A stretch of DNA of 64,000 nt from Pedobacter sp. PAMC26386 (GCA_014302835.1 CP060294.1:1736001-1800000), one strand, 5' to 3'. Shown: positions 44,164-53,591, counted from the first letter of the stretch. The notes: generated by a model from the letters alone, not told the origin. Program-made: numbers and translations.

Positions 44164-45225
44164 ATGATCAATAAAATTTTAAGCCTGGGCCTTGGTAAGG
44201 TTGGTACGTTGGTGGCAACATTGCTGAGCGACGAGTTTGAAGTCACTGGAATGGACAAACAAGCTCCCCATTATGATTATGAACTTCCATTTAATATTAC
44301 AACTGGTGATGTATCAGACCTGGTGCTAATGGAAAAAATGATTGGTCAGTTTGATGCTGTTGTTTCTGCCCTGCCTTACTTCTTAAATAGTCCTATAGCA
44401 AGAATCGCACACAAACTGGGAAAACATTATTTTGATTTAACAGAAGATGTCCCTACCACTAATGAAATCAGAGAACTGAGTAAAACTGCAACTGCGGTAA
44501 TGGCTCCACAATGTGGTCTGGCACCAGGGTTAATCGGTATTATTGGTGCGCACCTTGGAAATGATTTTGAGAAACTGAGATCAATTGACATGCGTGTTGG
44601 TGCTTTACCTAAATATCCTAATGGTGCGATGGGTTATGCTTTTACCTGGTCTGCAGCTGGTGTGGTAAACGAATATATTAACGATGCTGAGGCCATTCAC
44701 AATGGTCAGCGAAAAATGGTGCCTTCGTTACAAGGCAAAGAGACTATCAATATCAATGGTGGTTTATATGAAGCATTTTATACTTCTGGTGGTTTAGGTA
44801 CCATGTGTGAAACTTATGCAGGCAAAGTGGATAGACTTGATTATAAAACTATCCGTTATCCCGGACATTGCGACCTGATGAACTTCCTTATTCATGAACT
44901 GCATATGAAAGAAGATAAACAGCAGCTTGAAGATATTCTTAAAAATGCAAAACCTCCAGTAGAAGAAGATGTTGTTATTATCTATGCAGATGCTGAAGGA
45001 TGGAAGAACAACGAACTGAAGCGTAATGAATTTTGCAGATCGTACGGTCCGATTGAACTGAATGGCAATTCATGGAGAGCTATTTCATGGACAACAGCTG
45101 CAAGTATTGTTGCCGTGATTGAAATGGTTGCCAATGGATCTTTACCTTCAAAAGGGTTTATCAAACAAGAAGAAATTTCGTTTGAAGCGCTTTTAAATAC
45201 CCGATGCGGAAGTCTCTTTAAATAA
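44164..45225 (+). CDS. Saccharopine dehydrogenase family protein, probably L-lysine 6-dehydrogenase or saccharopine dehydrogenase
   Basis: 353 residues. A Rossmann fold begins LSLGLGKVGTLVATLL (residues about 6-21). APQCGLAPGLIGIIGAHLG (about 116-134) and the saccharopine-dehydrogenase C-terminal region follow. The family oxidises saccharopine to glutamate plus 2-aminoadipate semialdehyde, or, in L-lysine 6-dehydrogenase, deaminates lysine at C6 to the same semialdehyde. Either product feeds the aldehyde dehydrogenase two genes downstream. Its size, about 350-385, matches bacterial lysine 6-dehydrogenase better than the longer eukaryotic saccharopine enzymes. It is first in the operon. Confidence 0.85.
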   Translation: MINKILSLGLGKVGTLVATLLSDEFEVTGMDKQAPHYDYELPFNITTGDVSDLVLMEKMIGQFDAVVSALPYFLNSPIARIAHKLGKHYFDLTEDVPTTNEIRELSKTATAVMAPQCGLAPGLIGIIGAHLGNDFEKLRSIDMRVGALPKYPNGAMGYAFTWSAAGVVNEYINDAEAIHNGQRKMVPSLQGKETININGGLYEAFYTSGGLGTMCETYAGKVDRLDYKTIRYPGHCDLMNFLIHELHMKEDKQQLEDILKNAKPPVEEDVVIIYADAEGWKNNELKRNEFCRSYGPIELNGNSWRAISWTTAASIVAVIEMVANGSLPSKGFIKQEEISFEALLNTRCGSLFK

Positions 45226-45232
45226 CTAGGTT

Positions 45233-46138
45233 ATGAATTTTAACAATAACAGCCCATTAGATATTTTCCTGACTGAGCTTTTTGAGCGGTACCGGGAAGC
45301 TGTACCAGAAGTAAACCAAATTACAGCTGCTTTACTTAAAAATGGCATTGTCGATTCTCAGGATGAAATCGTAAACGATCATATTGCTTTCAGAACGCTG
45401 GGGGTCCCACATCTGGGAATCAAGTCTTTTGAAAAGATCTTTCTGTTTCACGGTTATCAAAAAAGAGATCATTATTATTTTGAAGAAAAGAAACTGGACG
45501 CCTATTGGTATGCTCCCCCTTCCCCAGCATATCCAAGGATCTTTTTAAGTGAACTGAAAGTAGATCAGCTAAGCTCAGCCACACAGGAAATCATCAAAAA
45601 ATATACATTTGATATTAAATCAGACCCTGTAGATGCAATCGATCTGAACAATGGTGAGGCTATCGCTGCGTTTTTACATCATCCGCTATGGAGATTGCCT
45701 GATCTGAAAGATTATACAGCACTTCTGGAAGAAAGTGAATACGCTGCATGGGTAATTTACAACCGTTATTATCTGAATCACTATACAATCAGTGTTCACG
45801 CATTAAATAAAGGTTATCAATCTCTGCCAGATTTCAATCAATTTGTAGAAGGTCTGGGAATCAAGCTCAATGATGCCGGCGGAAAGATTAAAACAAGTGC
45901 AGACGGGCTGCTAAGTCAGAGTAGTACAGTAGCAGGTTTGCATGAGGTTGAATTTGCTGACGGCGCTAAAACTCAAATCGCGGGTAGCTATGTAGAATTT
46001 GCAGAGCGCTCAGTTTTACCTGCCTATGGCCATCTTAAACCTGAAGAGATTCAATCTATACATAGAAGAGAAGGTTTTGAGACCAGCAATGCCGATAAAA
46101 TTTTTGAAAGTACTTATACCGGACAAATAAAGTCCTGA
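45233..46138 (+). CDS. hglS: DUF1338 protein, 2-oxoadipate dioxygenase/decarboxylase (HglS-like)
   Basis: 301 residues, the short form of the DUF1338/VOC-like family; Pseudomonas HglS is about 460. Metal ligands are probably His50 (VNDHIAFR), His183 (NHYTIS) and Glu255 (YVEFAER), with Arg54 four residues after the first His as in HglS. HglS converts 2-oxoadipate with oxygen to D-2-hydroxyglutarate and CO2. It lies 7 bp after the dehydrogenase gene and 13 bp before the aldehyde dehydrogenase gene, inside the lysine operon. Confidence 0.85.
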   Translation: MNFNNNSPLDIFLTELFERYREAVPEVNQITAALLKNGIVDSQDEIVNDHIAFRTLGVPHLGIKSFEKIFLFHGYQKRDHYYFEEKKLDAYWYAPPSPAYPRIFLSELKVDQLSSATQEIIKKYTFDIKSDPVDAIDLNNGEAIAAFLHHPLWRLPDLKDYTALLEESEYAAWVIYNRYYLNHYTISVHALNKGYQSLPDFNQFVEGLGIKLNDAGGKIKTSADGLLSQSSTVAGLHEVEFADGAKTQIAGSYVEFAERSVLPAYGHLKPEEIQSIHRREGFETSNADKIFESTYTGQIKS

Positions 46139-46151
46139 AATCATAAAAAAC

Positions 46152-47681
46152 ATGGATATCAAAAACGTATTAAAGCAATTAGGGATTACTGAAAATAACA
46201 GTGGTACTTCTACCGGACATCAATGGATGAATTCTGGCGCAAAAGTAATCGTTTCTTCTTCGCCTGTAGATGGCAAAGAAATTGCAAAAGTAAGTACAAC
46301 AACACCAGAAGACTATGAAAAAGTAATCAGTACAAGTGCAGAGGCATTTTTATTCTGGCGTAATGTACCTGCACCCAAAAGAGGTGAAATAGTGAGACAG
46401 CTAGGTGAAGCGCTTCGTCTGAATAAAGAAAACCTCGGTATTCTGGTTTCTTATGAAATGGGGAAAAGTTTACAGGAAGGTCTTGGTGAAGTCCAGGAGA
46501 TGATAGATATCTGTGATTTTGCAGTTGGACTATCCAGACAATTATACGGTTTGACTATGCACTCTGAAAGACCAGATCACAGAATGTATGAACAATGGCA
46601 TGCGCTGGGTATCGTTGGTGTAATTTCTGCTTTCAATTTTCCTGTAGCAGTATGGAGCTGGAATACAGCGTTGGCTTTAGTTTGCGGAAATGTTTGTGTG
46701 TGGAAACCTTCTTCTAAAACACCTCTTTGTGCGGTTGCCTGTCAGCATATTATTGCTTCAGTTTTGAAAGCGAATGACATGCCAGAAGGAATCAGTTCAT
46801 TAATTACAGGAAACCCGGTTGGCGACCTGATTAACAATGACCCAAGAATTCCATTGGTATCCTTTACTGGTTCTACACGGATTGGTCGCCTGGTTTCTTC
46901 GGCAGTAGCAGGACGTTTTGGAAGAACTATTCTTGAACTTGGCGGTAACAACGCAATTATCGTTTCTAAAGATGCGGATCTGGATATCGCTATTATCGGA
47001 GCGGCCTTTGGTGCAGTAGGAACGGCAGGACAAAGATGTACTTCTACAAGACGCTTAATTATTCATGAAGAGATTTACGAAGAGTTTAAAACCAAACTAG
47101 TAAAAGCTTACGCACAACTACGCATTGGTGATCCATTAGATCAGAATAATCATGTGGGTCCATTAATTGATCAGGCAGCTGTTCAAGTTTATTCAGAGGC
47201 GATAGAAAAAGGTAAAGCTGAAGGTGCTAACTTTATTGTAGAAGGCGGTGTTCTTGCTGGTGGTTCATATGGTTCAGGCTGTTATGTAAAACCTTGTGTT
47301 GCTGAAGTGAAAAATCATTTTCACATTGTTCAGGAAGAGACCTTTGCTCCTATTCTTTATATTATGAGCTACAAAACTTTAGAAGAAGCAATTGCACTGC
47401 AAAATGGTGTTCCCCAAGGACTCTCATCTGCCATCATGACCTTGAATTTGAGAGAGGCCGAATTATTCCTTTCTACAAATGGATCTGACTGCGGTATTGC
47501 GAATGTAAATATCGGTACTTCCGGTGCTGAAATTGGCGGAGCTTTTGGTGGAGAGAAAGAAACAGGTGGTGGAAGAGAAAGTGGATCCGATGCATGGAAA
47601 GGATATATGCGCAGACAAACAAATACAATCAATTATTCAAATACACTGCCATTGGCACAAGGCATTAAATTTGATCTCTAG
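46152..47681 (+). CDS. Antiquitin-type 2-aminoadipate-semialdehyde dehydrogenase (ALDH7)
   Basis: 509 residues. Catalytic Cys296 lies in the ALDH7 signature GTAGQRCTSTRR. General base Glu262 is in LELGGNNAI and Asn162 in FNFPVAVW. The NAD fold runs from about 150 to 260. Antiquitins oxidise 2-aminoadipate 6-semialdehyde to 2-aminoadipate, the step expected after the first gene of this operon. Length and motifs are complete. Confidence 0.92.
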   Translation: MDIKNVLKQLGITENNSGTSTGHQWMNSGAKVIVSSSPVDGKEIAKVSTTTPEDYEKVISTSAEAFLFWRNVPAPKRGEIVRQLGEALRLNKENLGILVSYEMGKSLQEGLGEVQEMIDICDFAVGLSRQLYGLTMHSERPDHRMYEQWHALGIVGVISAFNFPVAVWSWNTALALVCGNVCVWKPSSKTPLCAVACQHIIASVLKANDMPEGISSLITGNPVGDLINNDPRIPLVSFTGSTRIGRLVSSAVAGRFGRTILELGGNNAIIVSKDADLDIAIIGAAFGAVGTAGQRCTSTRRLIIHEEIYEEFKTKLVKAYAQLRIGDPLDQNNHVGPLIDQAAVQVYSEAIEKGKAEGANFIVEGGVLAGGSYGSGCYVKPCVAEVKNHFHIVQEETFAPILYIMSYKTLEEAIALQNGVPQGLSSAIMTLNLREAELFLSTNGSDCGIANVNIGTSGAEIGGAFGGEKETGGGRESGSDAWKGYMRRQTNTINYSNTLPLAQGIKFDL

Positions 47682-47693
47682 CCAGATCTTTTT

Positions 47694-50633
47694 ATGAATA
47701 TCAGCAATGAAAAAATGAGATCCCTATCCACTTCACTGGATGGGGATTTCTTTACTGACAATCAGACTCGTATTTTATATGCAACCGACGCTTCTGCCTA
47801 TAGGGAAATGCCGCTGGCAGTTGCCATCCCCCAATCTGTTTCAGATATTGAAAAGCTGATTCTTTTTGCCGGAAAAGAAGGAGTTTCTCTGATCCCGCGC
47901 ACTGCGGGCACTTCACTTGCAGGACAAGTTGTAGGTAAAGGTATTGTTGTTGACGTATCTAAATATTTCAACAACATCCTGGAGCTCAACCTTGAAGAAA
48001 AATGGATTAAAGTACAGCCAGGTGTAGTGCGCGACGAACTTAATCAGTATCTCAAGCCCTTCGGATTATATTTCGGCCCTGAAACCTCTACTGCGAACAG
48101 AGCAATGATTGGTGGAATGGTAGGAAATAACTCTTGTGGCTCAAACAGCCTGATCTACGGAAGTACCCGTGAACATACACTGGAAATCAAAGCACTACTT
48201 GCTGACGGTTCTCCCGTTGAATTCAAATCTCTTGGATTTGAAGAGTTTATTGAAAAATGTGAAGGAGATTCTTTAGAAAGTGACCTCTACACAAACATCA
48301 GAACGCTGCTAAGTAATTATGAAAACCAATTAAGTATTCGTGAGCAGTTTCCTGCTAAAAATATCCATAGACGGAACACGGGTTATGCAATAGATATCCT
48401 GCTGGATACTGCTCCTTTTACAGCAGGCACAGCAGACTTCAATTTCTGCAAACTCATTGCCGGTTCCGAAGGGACACTAGCCTTTATTACAGAAATCAAG
48501 CTTAACCTGGAACCCATTTTAAAAGAGGAAACAGCATTGCTGTGTATACATTTCAATAGTATTGATGAGGCATTGATGGCCAATCTGATTGCTTTGAAAT
48601 ACAGACCAATAGTTAGTGAGCTTATAGATCATCTTATTCTGGAATGTACCAAAGAAAATATAGAACAATCTAAGAACCGTTTTTTTGTTTCAGGAGATCC
48701 TGCTGCTATCCTTGTAGTAGAATATTCAGGCAAAGACAAACAAGAGATCACAGAAAAGGCCGCCAAAGTGGAGGCAGAAATGCGATCAAATAAACTAGGC
48801 TATCATTTCCCTTTAGTATTTGGATCGGATATGTCCAGGATCTGGTCGTTAAGAAAAGCAGGTTTAGGCTTATTAAGCAATCTGCCAGGAGATGAAAAGG
48901 CCGTAGCTGTCATTGAAGATACTGCTGTTGATGTGAATGACTTACCTGCTTATATCCGTGATTTTAATAAAATCCTCAAAAAACACGGCCTGTTCTCTGT
49001 TCACTATGCGCATGCAGGTTCAGGAGAGATACATCTCCGGCCTATATTAAATCTAAAAACAGTTGAAGGGCACCGGTTATTCAGGGTAATTGCAGAAGAA
49101 ATTGCTACACTCGTTAAACAGTATAACGGTTCATTAAGTGGCGAACACGGAGACGGTAGATTACGTGGCGAATTTATTGAGCAAATGATAGGCCCGCGTA
49201 ATTATAAAATGCTTAGAGAGATTAAAGCAACCTGGGATCCAAAAAACATCTTTAACCCTGGAAAGATTACAGATACCCCTGCTATGGATACCATGCTCAG
49301 GTATGAACCTAACCAGCAAATACCTGAAATTAAGACTGTATTTCGTTATCAGAACCAAAATATATTACAACACGCTGAACAATGCAATGGTTCCGGAGAC
49401 TGTCGCAAATCTCATTTAGCCGGTGGCACGATGTGTCCATCTTTCATGGCTACCAGAAATGAAAAAGATACAACCAGGGCCCGAGCCAATATGCTGCGTG
49501 AGATGCTCACACATTCCACCAAAATCAATCGCTTTGACCATCAGGAGCTCAAAGATGTCATGGACTTATGCTTGAGCTGTAAAGGCTGTAAGTCAGAATG
49601 TCCTTCCAATGTAGATATGGCTAAACTTAAAGCCGAGTTTTTACAAGGCTATTATGATGCTAACGGAGTTCCATTGAGTGTAAGAATTGTCGCTGGCTTT
49701 AGTCAGATAAACCGATTGGCTTCAGTAGCTCCAGATCTTTACAATTGGAGTATTGGTAATAAAACGATGAACGCTTTAGTAAAAAAGAGCTGTGGTTTTG
49801 CTCAGGAGCGCTCCCTTCCCTTACTCTATAAAACTACCTTGAAAAAGTGGTTCATACAGCATAAGCAGATCCTTAAAACAGCAGATCATGTTGCCGGCAA
49901 GCAAAAGACTGTATATTTTTTCTGTGATGAATTTACAAATTACCTGGATACTGAAATTGGGATTAAGGCCGTTGTTTTATTAGAAAAATTAGGATATCAG
50001 GTAATTATCCCAAAACATCTGGAAAGTGGAAGAACCTGGATTTCTAAGGGTCTGCTTCGCAAAGCAAAAAAAATTGCCCAGCATAATGTATTCCAGCTTA
50101 GTAAGATTATTACAAAGGAAACTCCTTTAATTGGTATAGAGCCTTCTGCAATATTGACTTTCAGAGATGAATATATTGATCTGGTGGATGAGCCACAGTT
50201 AGAAATGGCTCAGGAGTTAGCTAAAAACAGCTTACTCATTGATGAATTCATTGCAAAAGAAATTGCGAATGGGAACATTACAAAATCCAGTTTCAGTAAG
50301 GAAAGCAAGCTGATCAAATTACACGGACATTGCCAGCAGAAAGCGTGGGCCGCTATGGATGCTTCGAAACGAATGCTTTCCTTTCCTGAAAATTACGAGG
50401 TCGAAGTAATCCCTTCTGGGTGTTGTGGTATGGCTGGCTCATTTGGTTATGAAAAGAAACATTATGAATTATCAATGCAGATTGGAGAACTGGTTCTGTT
50501 CCCTGAAGTTAGAAAACAACCAGCAAATGTGATCATAGCTGCAACCGGAACAAGTTGCCGGCATCAGATTAAAGATGGTACCAGTAAAAAAGCATTACAT
50601 CCAATAGAAATACTTTATGAAGCTTTGATATAA
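47694..50633 (+). CDS. YdiJ-like FAD and Fe-S D-2-hydroxyglutarate dehydrogenase
   Basis: 979 residues in one chain. The FAD_binding_4 domain (about 35-260, with PRTAGTSLAGQVVG and GGMVGNNSCGSNSLIYGS) and FAD-oxidase C domain (up to about 535) come first. A ferredoxin-like part then has two cysteine motifs (CNGSGDC...MCPSF and CLSCKGCKSECP). A C-terminal CCG domain has HGHCQQKAW and SGCCGMAGSFGYEK. YdiJ-type enzymes oxidise D-2-hydroxyglutarate to 2-oxoglutarate, completing lysine breakdown into the TCA cycle. It is last in the operon, 12 bp after the aldehyde dehydrogenase gene. Confidence 0.9.
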   Translation: MNISNEKMRSLSTSLDGDFFTDNQTRILYATDASAYREMPLAVAIPQSVSDIEKLILFAGKEGVSLIPRTAGTSLAGQVVGKGIVVDVSKYFNNILELNLEEKWIKVQPGVVRDELNQYLKPFGLYFGPETSTANRAMIGGMVGNNSCGSNSLIYGSTREHTLEIKALLADGSPVEFKSLGFEEFIEKCEGDSLESDLYTNIRTLLSNYENQLSIREQFPAKNIHRRNTGYAIDILLDTAPFTAGTADFNFCKLIAGSEGTLAFITEIKLNLEPILKEETALLCIHFNSIDEALMANLIALKYRPIVSELIDHLILECTKENIEQSKNRFFVSGDPAAILVVEYSGKDKQEITEKAAKVEAEMRSNKLGYHFPLVFGSDMSRIWSLRKAGLGLLSNLPGDEKAVAVIEDTAVDVNDLPAYIRDFNKILKKHGLFSVHYAHAGSGEIHLRPILNLKTVEGHRLFRVIAEEIATLVKQYNGSLSGEHGDGRLRGEFIEQMIGPRNYKMLREIKATWDPKNIFNPGKITDTPAMDTMLRYEPNQQIPEIKTVFRYQNQNILQHAEQCNGSGDCRKSHLAGGTMCPSFMATRNEKDTTRARANMLREMLTHSTKINRFDHQELKDVMDLCLSCKGCKSECPSNVDMAKLKAEFLQGYYDANGVPLSVRIVAGFSQINRLASVAPDLYNWSIGNKTMNALVKKSCGFAQERSLPLLYKTTLKKWFIQHKQILKTADHVAGKQKTVYFFCDEFTNYLDTEIGIKAVVLLEKLGYQVIIPKHLESGRTWISKGLLRKAKKIAQHNVFQLSKIITKETPLIGIEPSAILTFRDEYIDLVDEPQLEMAQELAKNSLLIDEFIAKEIANGNITKSSFSKESKLIKLHGHCQQKAWAAMDASKRMLSFPENYEVEVIPSGCCGMAGSFGYEKKHYELSMQIGELVLFPEVRKQPANVIIAATGTSCRHQIKDGTSKKALHPIEILYEALI

Positions 50634-50924
50634 ATAATTGTCTATTTATAATAATGCTACACAAGCTCAATTTCCCTTAGAAAAACAAGTCTATTTTCAC
50701 AAATAGGGCCTTTTTCTTACAATGGTGGTCATGTTTAAACACATCATTGTTTTGTCATTTTAATGTAACCCAACTTGTGAATAATTACCGATGTATTACA
50801 TTTGACCAAAATGCAGCTATAGTCAGCATAAAACAAAAACAATTTTATGGTTTTATTGCTTTCATATAAATAGAACAAATAAAACCCTGATTTAAATTAT
50901 ATTTGGCTGCATCAAACCTAAAGA
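50634..50924 (+). promoter_or_regulatory. Gap holding a weak terminator and the mla promoter
   Basis: CTATTT-TCAC-AAATAG at 50691-50706 followed by GGCC and a T run (to about 50717) could end the lysine operon. TATATTTG at 50898-50905 fits the -7 box TAnnTTTG, 20 bp before the MlaE start. No -33 box at proper spacing. Nothing else seen. Confidence 0.4.
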
Positions 50925-51731
50925 ATGGATCCTAACACAGAAAATCCGAATATCACGCCTCGCAAATACGTCATTTCTAAGAAACTTGACAGCATGTTTT
51001 TCGGTATATATCACGCTTATCAGTTTGTACTTCGCTTTTTCAGAGAAGTTTTTGTACCCCCTTACGAGTTTAAAGAAATTATACATCAATGTTATGAGGT
51101 TGGCTACAAGTCTCTGCCCCTTATCTCACTGACAGGTTTTATTACTGGTGTTGTATTTACTAACCAGTCCCGACCATCATTAGCAAACTTTGGAGCAACC
51201 TCATGGTTACCTTCACTGATCTCTATTGCGATCATCCGTGCATTAGCTCCTTTGGTGACCGCATTAATTGCTGCTGGTAAAGTTGGCTCTAATATGGGTG
51301 CGGAACTTGGGTCAATGAAAGTAACTGAACAGATTGACGCCATGGAAGTATCGGCAACCAATCCTTTTAAGTACCTGGTAGTTAGTAGGATACTTGCTAC
51401 AACCTTTATGATCCCTATACTGGTGATGTATACAGCTTGTGTAGCGTTAATGGGTGCCTTTTTAAGTGTACACAGCAATGAGCAAACCAGTTTCTCGATG
51501 TTTTTCTCACAAGTATTTGATACAATCAGCTTTTTAGACATATTTTCAACTACCTTTAAATCAACGGTATTTGGTTTTACAATTGGCGTAGTTGGCTGTT
51601 ATCATGGATACAATTCTTCCAAAGGTACTGAAGGTGTTGGAAGAGCAGCAAATTCGGCAGTAGTTGCCGCCATGTTCCTGATCTTTGTCGAAGAGATTAT
51701 TATTGTTCAAATTGTAAATGCTTTCCGTTAA
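50925..51731 (+). CDS. mlaE: MlaE-type ABC permease (lipid asymmetry / MCE system)
   Basis: 268 residues, about five membrane helices. Family motifs VGYKSLPLISLTGFITGVVF, RALAPLVTALIAAGKVGSNM and GAELGSMKVTEQIDAMEVS (about 100-145) are intact. MlaE forms the membrane dimer through which phospholipid passes between the inner membrane and MCE proteins. It ends just before the ATPase gene (stop 51729-51731, next ATG 51733). The order E-F-D is kept; MlaB and MlaC are absent. Confidence 0.94.
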   Translation: MDPNTENPNITPRKYVISKKLDSMFFGIYHAYQFVLRFFREVFVPPYEFKEIIHQCYEVGYKSLPLISLTGFITGVVFTNQSRPSLANFGATSWLPSLISIAIIRALAPLVTALIAAGKVGSNMGAELGSMKVTEQIDAMEVSATNPFKYLVVSRILATTFMIPILVMYTACVALMGAFLSVHSNEQTSFSMFFSQVFDTISFLDIFSTTFKSTVFGFTIGVVGCYHGYNSSKGTEGVGRAANSAVVAAMFLIFVEEIIIVQIVNAFR

Positions 51732-51732
51732 T

Positions 51733-52506
51733 ATGGTAAAAGAACAGAAAGCAATAGACAGAAATAATGCGGTTATTTCTATCAAAGGCTTAAAGAAAGC
51801 TTTTGGTGACCTTGAAGTACTGAGAGGTGTTGATCTGGAGGTTTATCAAGGGGAAAACCTGGTTGTACTAGGCCGTTCAGGTACTGGAAAATCAGTATTG
51901 ATCAAAGTTATATCGGGTTTACTCCTTCCTGATGCGGGAGATGTAGAGGTTCTCGGAGAAAGCGTAGAACACTTAAGTACCAGAGAGCTGATGGCCTTAC
52001 GATTAAAAGTAGGCTTCTCGTTTCAAAATAGTGCTTTGTATGATAGTATGACTGTGCGTCAAAACCTTGAATTCCCTCTGGTAAGAAATTCAAGAAGTCT
52101 GAGGCGTAGAGAAATCAATCGTGAAGTGGAAGATGTATTGGATGCGGTTGGTTTATCACAAACGATAGAGCAAATGCCTTCAGAACTTTCCGGTGGACAG
52201 CGTAAAAGAATCGGTATTGCACGCACATTGATTCTAAGACCAGAAATTATGCTTTACGATGAGCCAACAGCTGGCCTTGACCCTATTACCTGCATTGAAA
52301 TTAATAACCTGATCAACGAGGTTCAGGAAAAATATAAAACAACATCTATTATTATTACACACGATTTAACCTGTGCTAAAGAAACTGGCGACAGAATTGC
52401 TATGCTTTTAGATGGTCAGTTTGCGATACAGGGAACATTTGATGAAGTCTTTGCAAGTAAAGACGAACGTGTTCAATCTTTTTACAATTATAATTTTACA
52501 CAATAA
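51733..52506 (+). CDS. mlaF: MlaF-type ABC ATPase
   Basis: 257 residues from the ATG at 51733, directly after the MlaE stop; an ATG at 51718 inside mlaE is also open. Walker A is GRSGTGKSVLIK, signature LSGGQRKRIGIAR, Walker B MLYDEPTAGLDP with a following His switch ITHD. It powers the MlaE permease. The downstream MCE gene begins at the base after its stop codon. Confidence 0.94.
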   Translation: MVKEQKAIDRNNAVISIKGLKKAFGDLEVLRGVDLEVYQGENLVVLGRSGTGKSVLIKVISGLLLPDAGDVEVLGESVEHLSTRELMALRLKVGFSFQNSALYDSMTVRQNLEFPLVRNSRSLRRREINREVEDVLDAVGLSQTIEQMPSELSGGQRKRIGIARTLILRPEIMLYDEPTAGLDPITCIEINNLINEVQEKYKTTSIIITHDLTCAKETGDRIAMLLDGQFAIQGTFDEVFASKDERVQSFYNYNFTQ

Positions 52507-53508
52507 ATGAGCGCTACAGAAAACAAAAGATCAATAGTTGTAGGAATATTCATCTTTATCGGACTTGCTATTTTCATTGCCGCAGTACTTACTTTAGGTG
52601 GGAAGCAAAAACGATTTGTGAGCAGTATTACCTTAAAAGCAGTTTTCAATAACGTAAATGGTATACAGGCTGGTAATAACATCTTCTTTTCGGGGGTGAA
52701 AATCGGAACAGTAAGCAAAATCAACTTTTACGGGAATGCACAAGTAGAAGTTACGATGCATATCGAAGAAGCTGCACAAAAATATATCCATAAGAACTCT
52801 ATGGCTAAACAAGGTTCTGAAGGTTTTATAGGAAATAAAATGATTGAAATCCTGCCTGGTCAGGGTGACGCGCCACAAGTAGAAGATGGAGACCGGATTA
52901 ATGTGGCCAATGCTTTAGGCCCGGAAGATATCATGAAGACTTTACAGGCTAACAATAAAAATATCCTGGTGATTACTGAAGACTTTAAAAAGGTAACCAC
53001 GGATATGCTGCAAGGAAAAGGAACACTGGGAACTTTGCTCGCCGATACGGTTATGGCAGGTCGTTTACGTCAAATGACCATTAATCTGGAAAATGCTTCA
53101 GCAAGTACTGCAAGAGTAACCTCGGCAGTTGCCCAGTATACTTCTAAACTGAATACCAAAGGTACTTTGACTAACGAATTGCTAACCGACACTACTGTGT
53201 TTTCGAGCTTGAAAACAGCGGTTAAAAGTTTACAGAATACAGCGGCATCAGCTTCTGAAATGACGAATAACCTGAAGGCAGCCAGTAATAAACTGAATTC
53301 GGATAAAAATGCTGTAGGCGTTTTACTGAATGATGAACAGACTGCTACTAAATTGAAAAATACAGTTTCTAACCTGGAATCAAGCACTAAAAAACTTGAT
53401 GAAAATATGGAAGCTTTACAGCATAATTTTCTGTTAAGAGGGTTCTTTAAAAAGAAAGCTAAAGCAGAGGCTACAGCCAAAGAAAAAGCAACACAAGATC
53501 CGAAATAA
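52507..53508 (+). CDS. mlaD: MlaD/MCE family substrate-binding protein
   Basis: 333 residues: one N-terminal membrane helix (about 10-30), an MCE domain (about 35-125, with VFNNVNGIQAGNNIFFSGVKIGTV) and a long helical, Ala/Thr/Asn-rich tail (about 165-310) likely to be coiled. A Lys-rich end follows. MCE hexamers form the channel for lipid between the permease and the periplasm. It is the last gene of the operon and runs into a strong hairpin. Confidence 0.92.
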   Translation: MSATENKRSIVVGIFIFIGLAIFIAAVLTLGGKQKRFVSSITLKAVFNNVNGIQAGNNIFFSGVKIGTVSKINFYGNAQVEVTMHIEEAAQKYIHKNSMAKQGSEGFIGNKMIEILPGQGDAPQVEDGDRINVANALGPEDIMKTLQANNKNILVITEDFKKVTTDMLQGKGTLGTLLADTVMAGRLRQMTINLENASASTARVTSAVAQYTSKLNTKGTLTNELLTDTTVFSSLKTAVKSLQNTAASASEMTNNLKAASNKLNSDKNAVGVLLNDEQTATKLKNTVSNLESSTKKLDENMEALQHNFLLRGFFKKKAKAEATAKEKATQDPK

Positions 53509-53530
53509 GATCACCTGTTTAATCATATTA

Positions 53531-53591
53531 AAGCCGGTTTTATTTTATAATACACCTGAATTTTGAGGGTATTATAAAATAAAACCGGCTT
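53531..53591. terminator. Bidirectional terminator between mlaD and the second MocR gene
   Basis: A perfect 23-bp stem (53531-53553 with 53569-53591) has a 15-nt loop and flanking A and T runs on each side. It can serve both converging transcripts. The core is GCCGG / CCGGC at the base. Confidence 0.85.

Noticed and set aside
43197..44258. Long form of the LysR gene starting at 44258
   Set aside because: The extra 57 codons run through the divergent dehydrogenase gene and do not resemble a LysR N-terminus.
51104..51541. 145-codon minus-strand frame
   Set aside because: Shadow frame opposite mlaE, with no recognisable motif.
53070..53480. 136-codon minus-strand frame
   Set aside because: Shadow frame opposite the MCE gene; composition reflects its Ala/Thr-rich tail.
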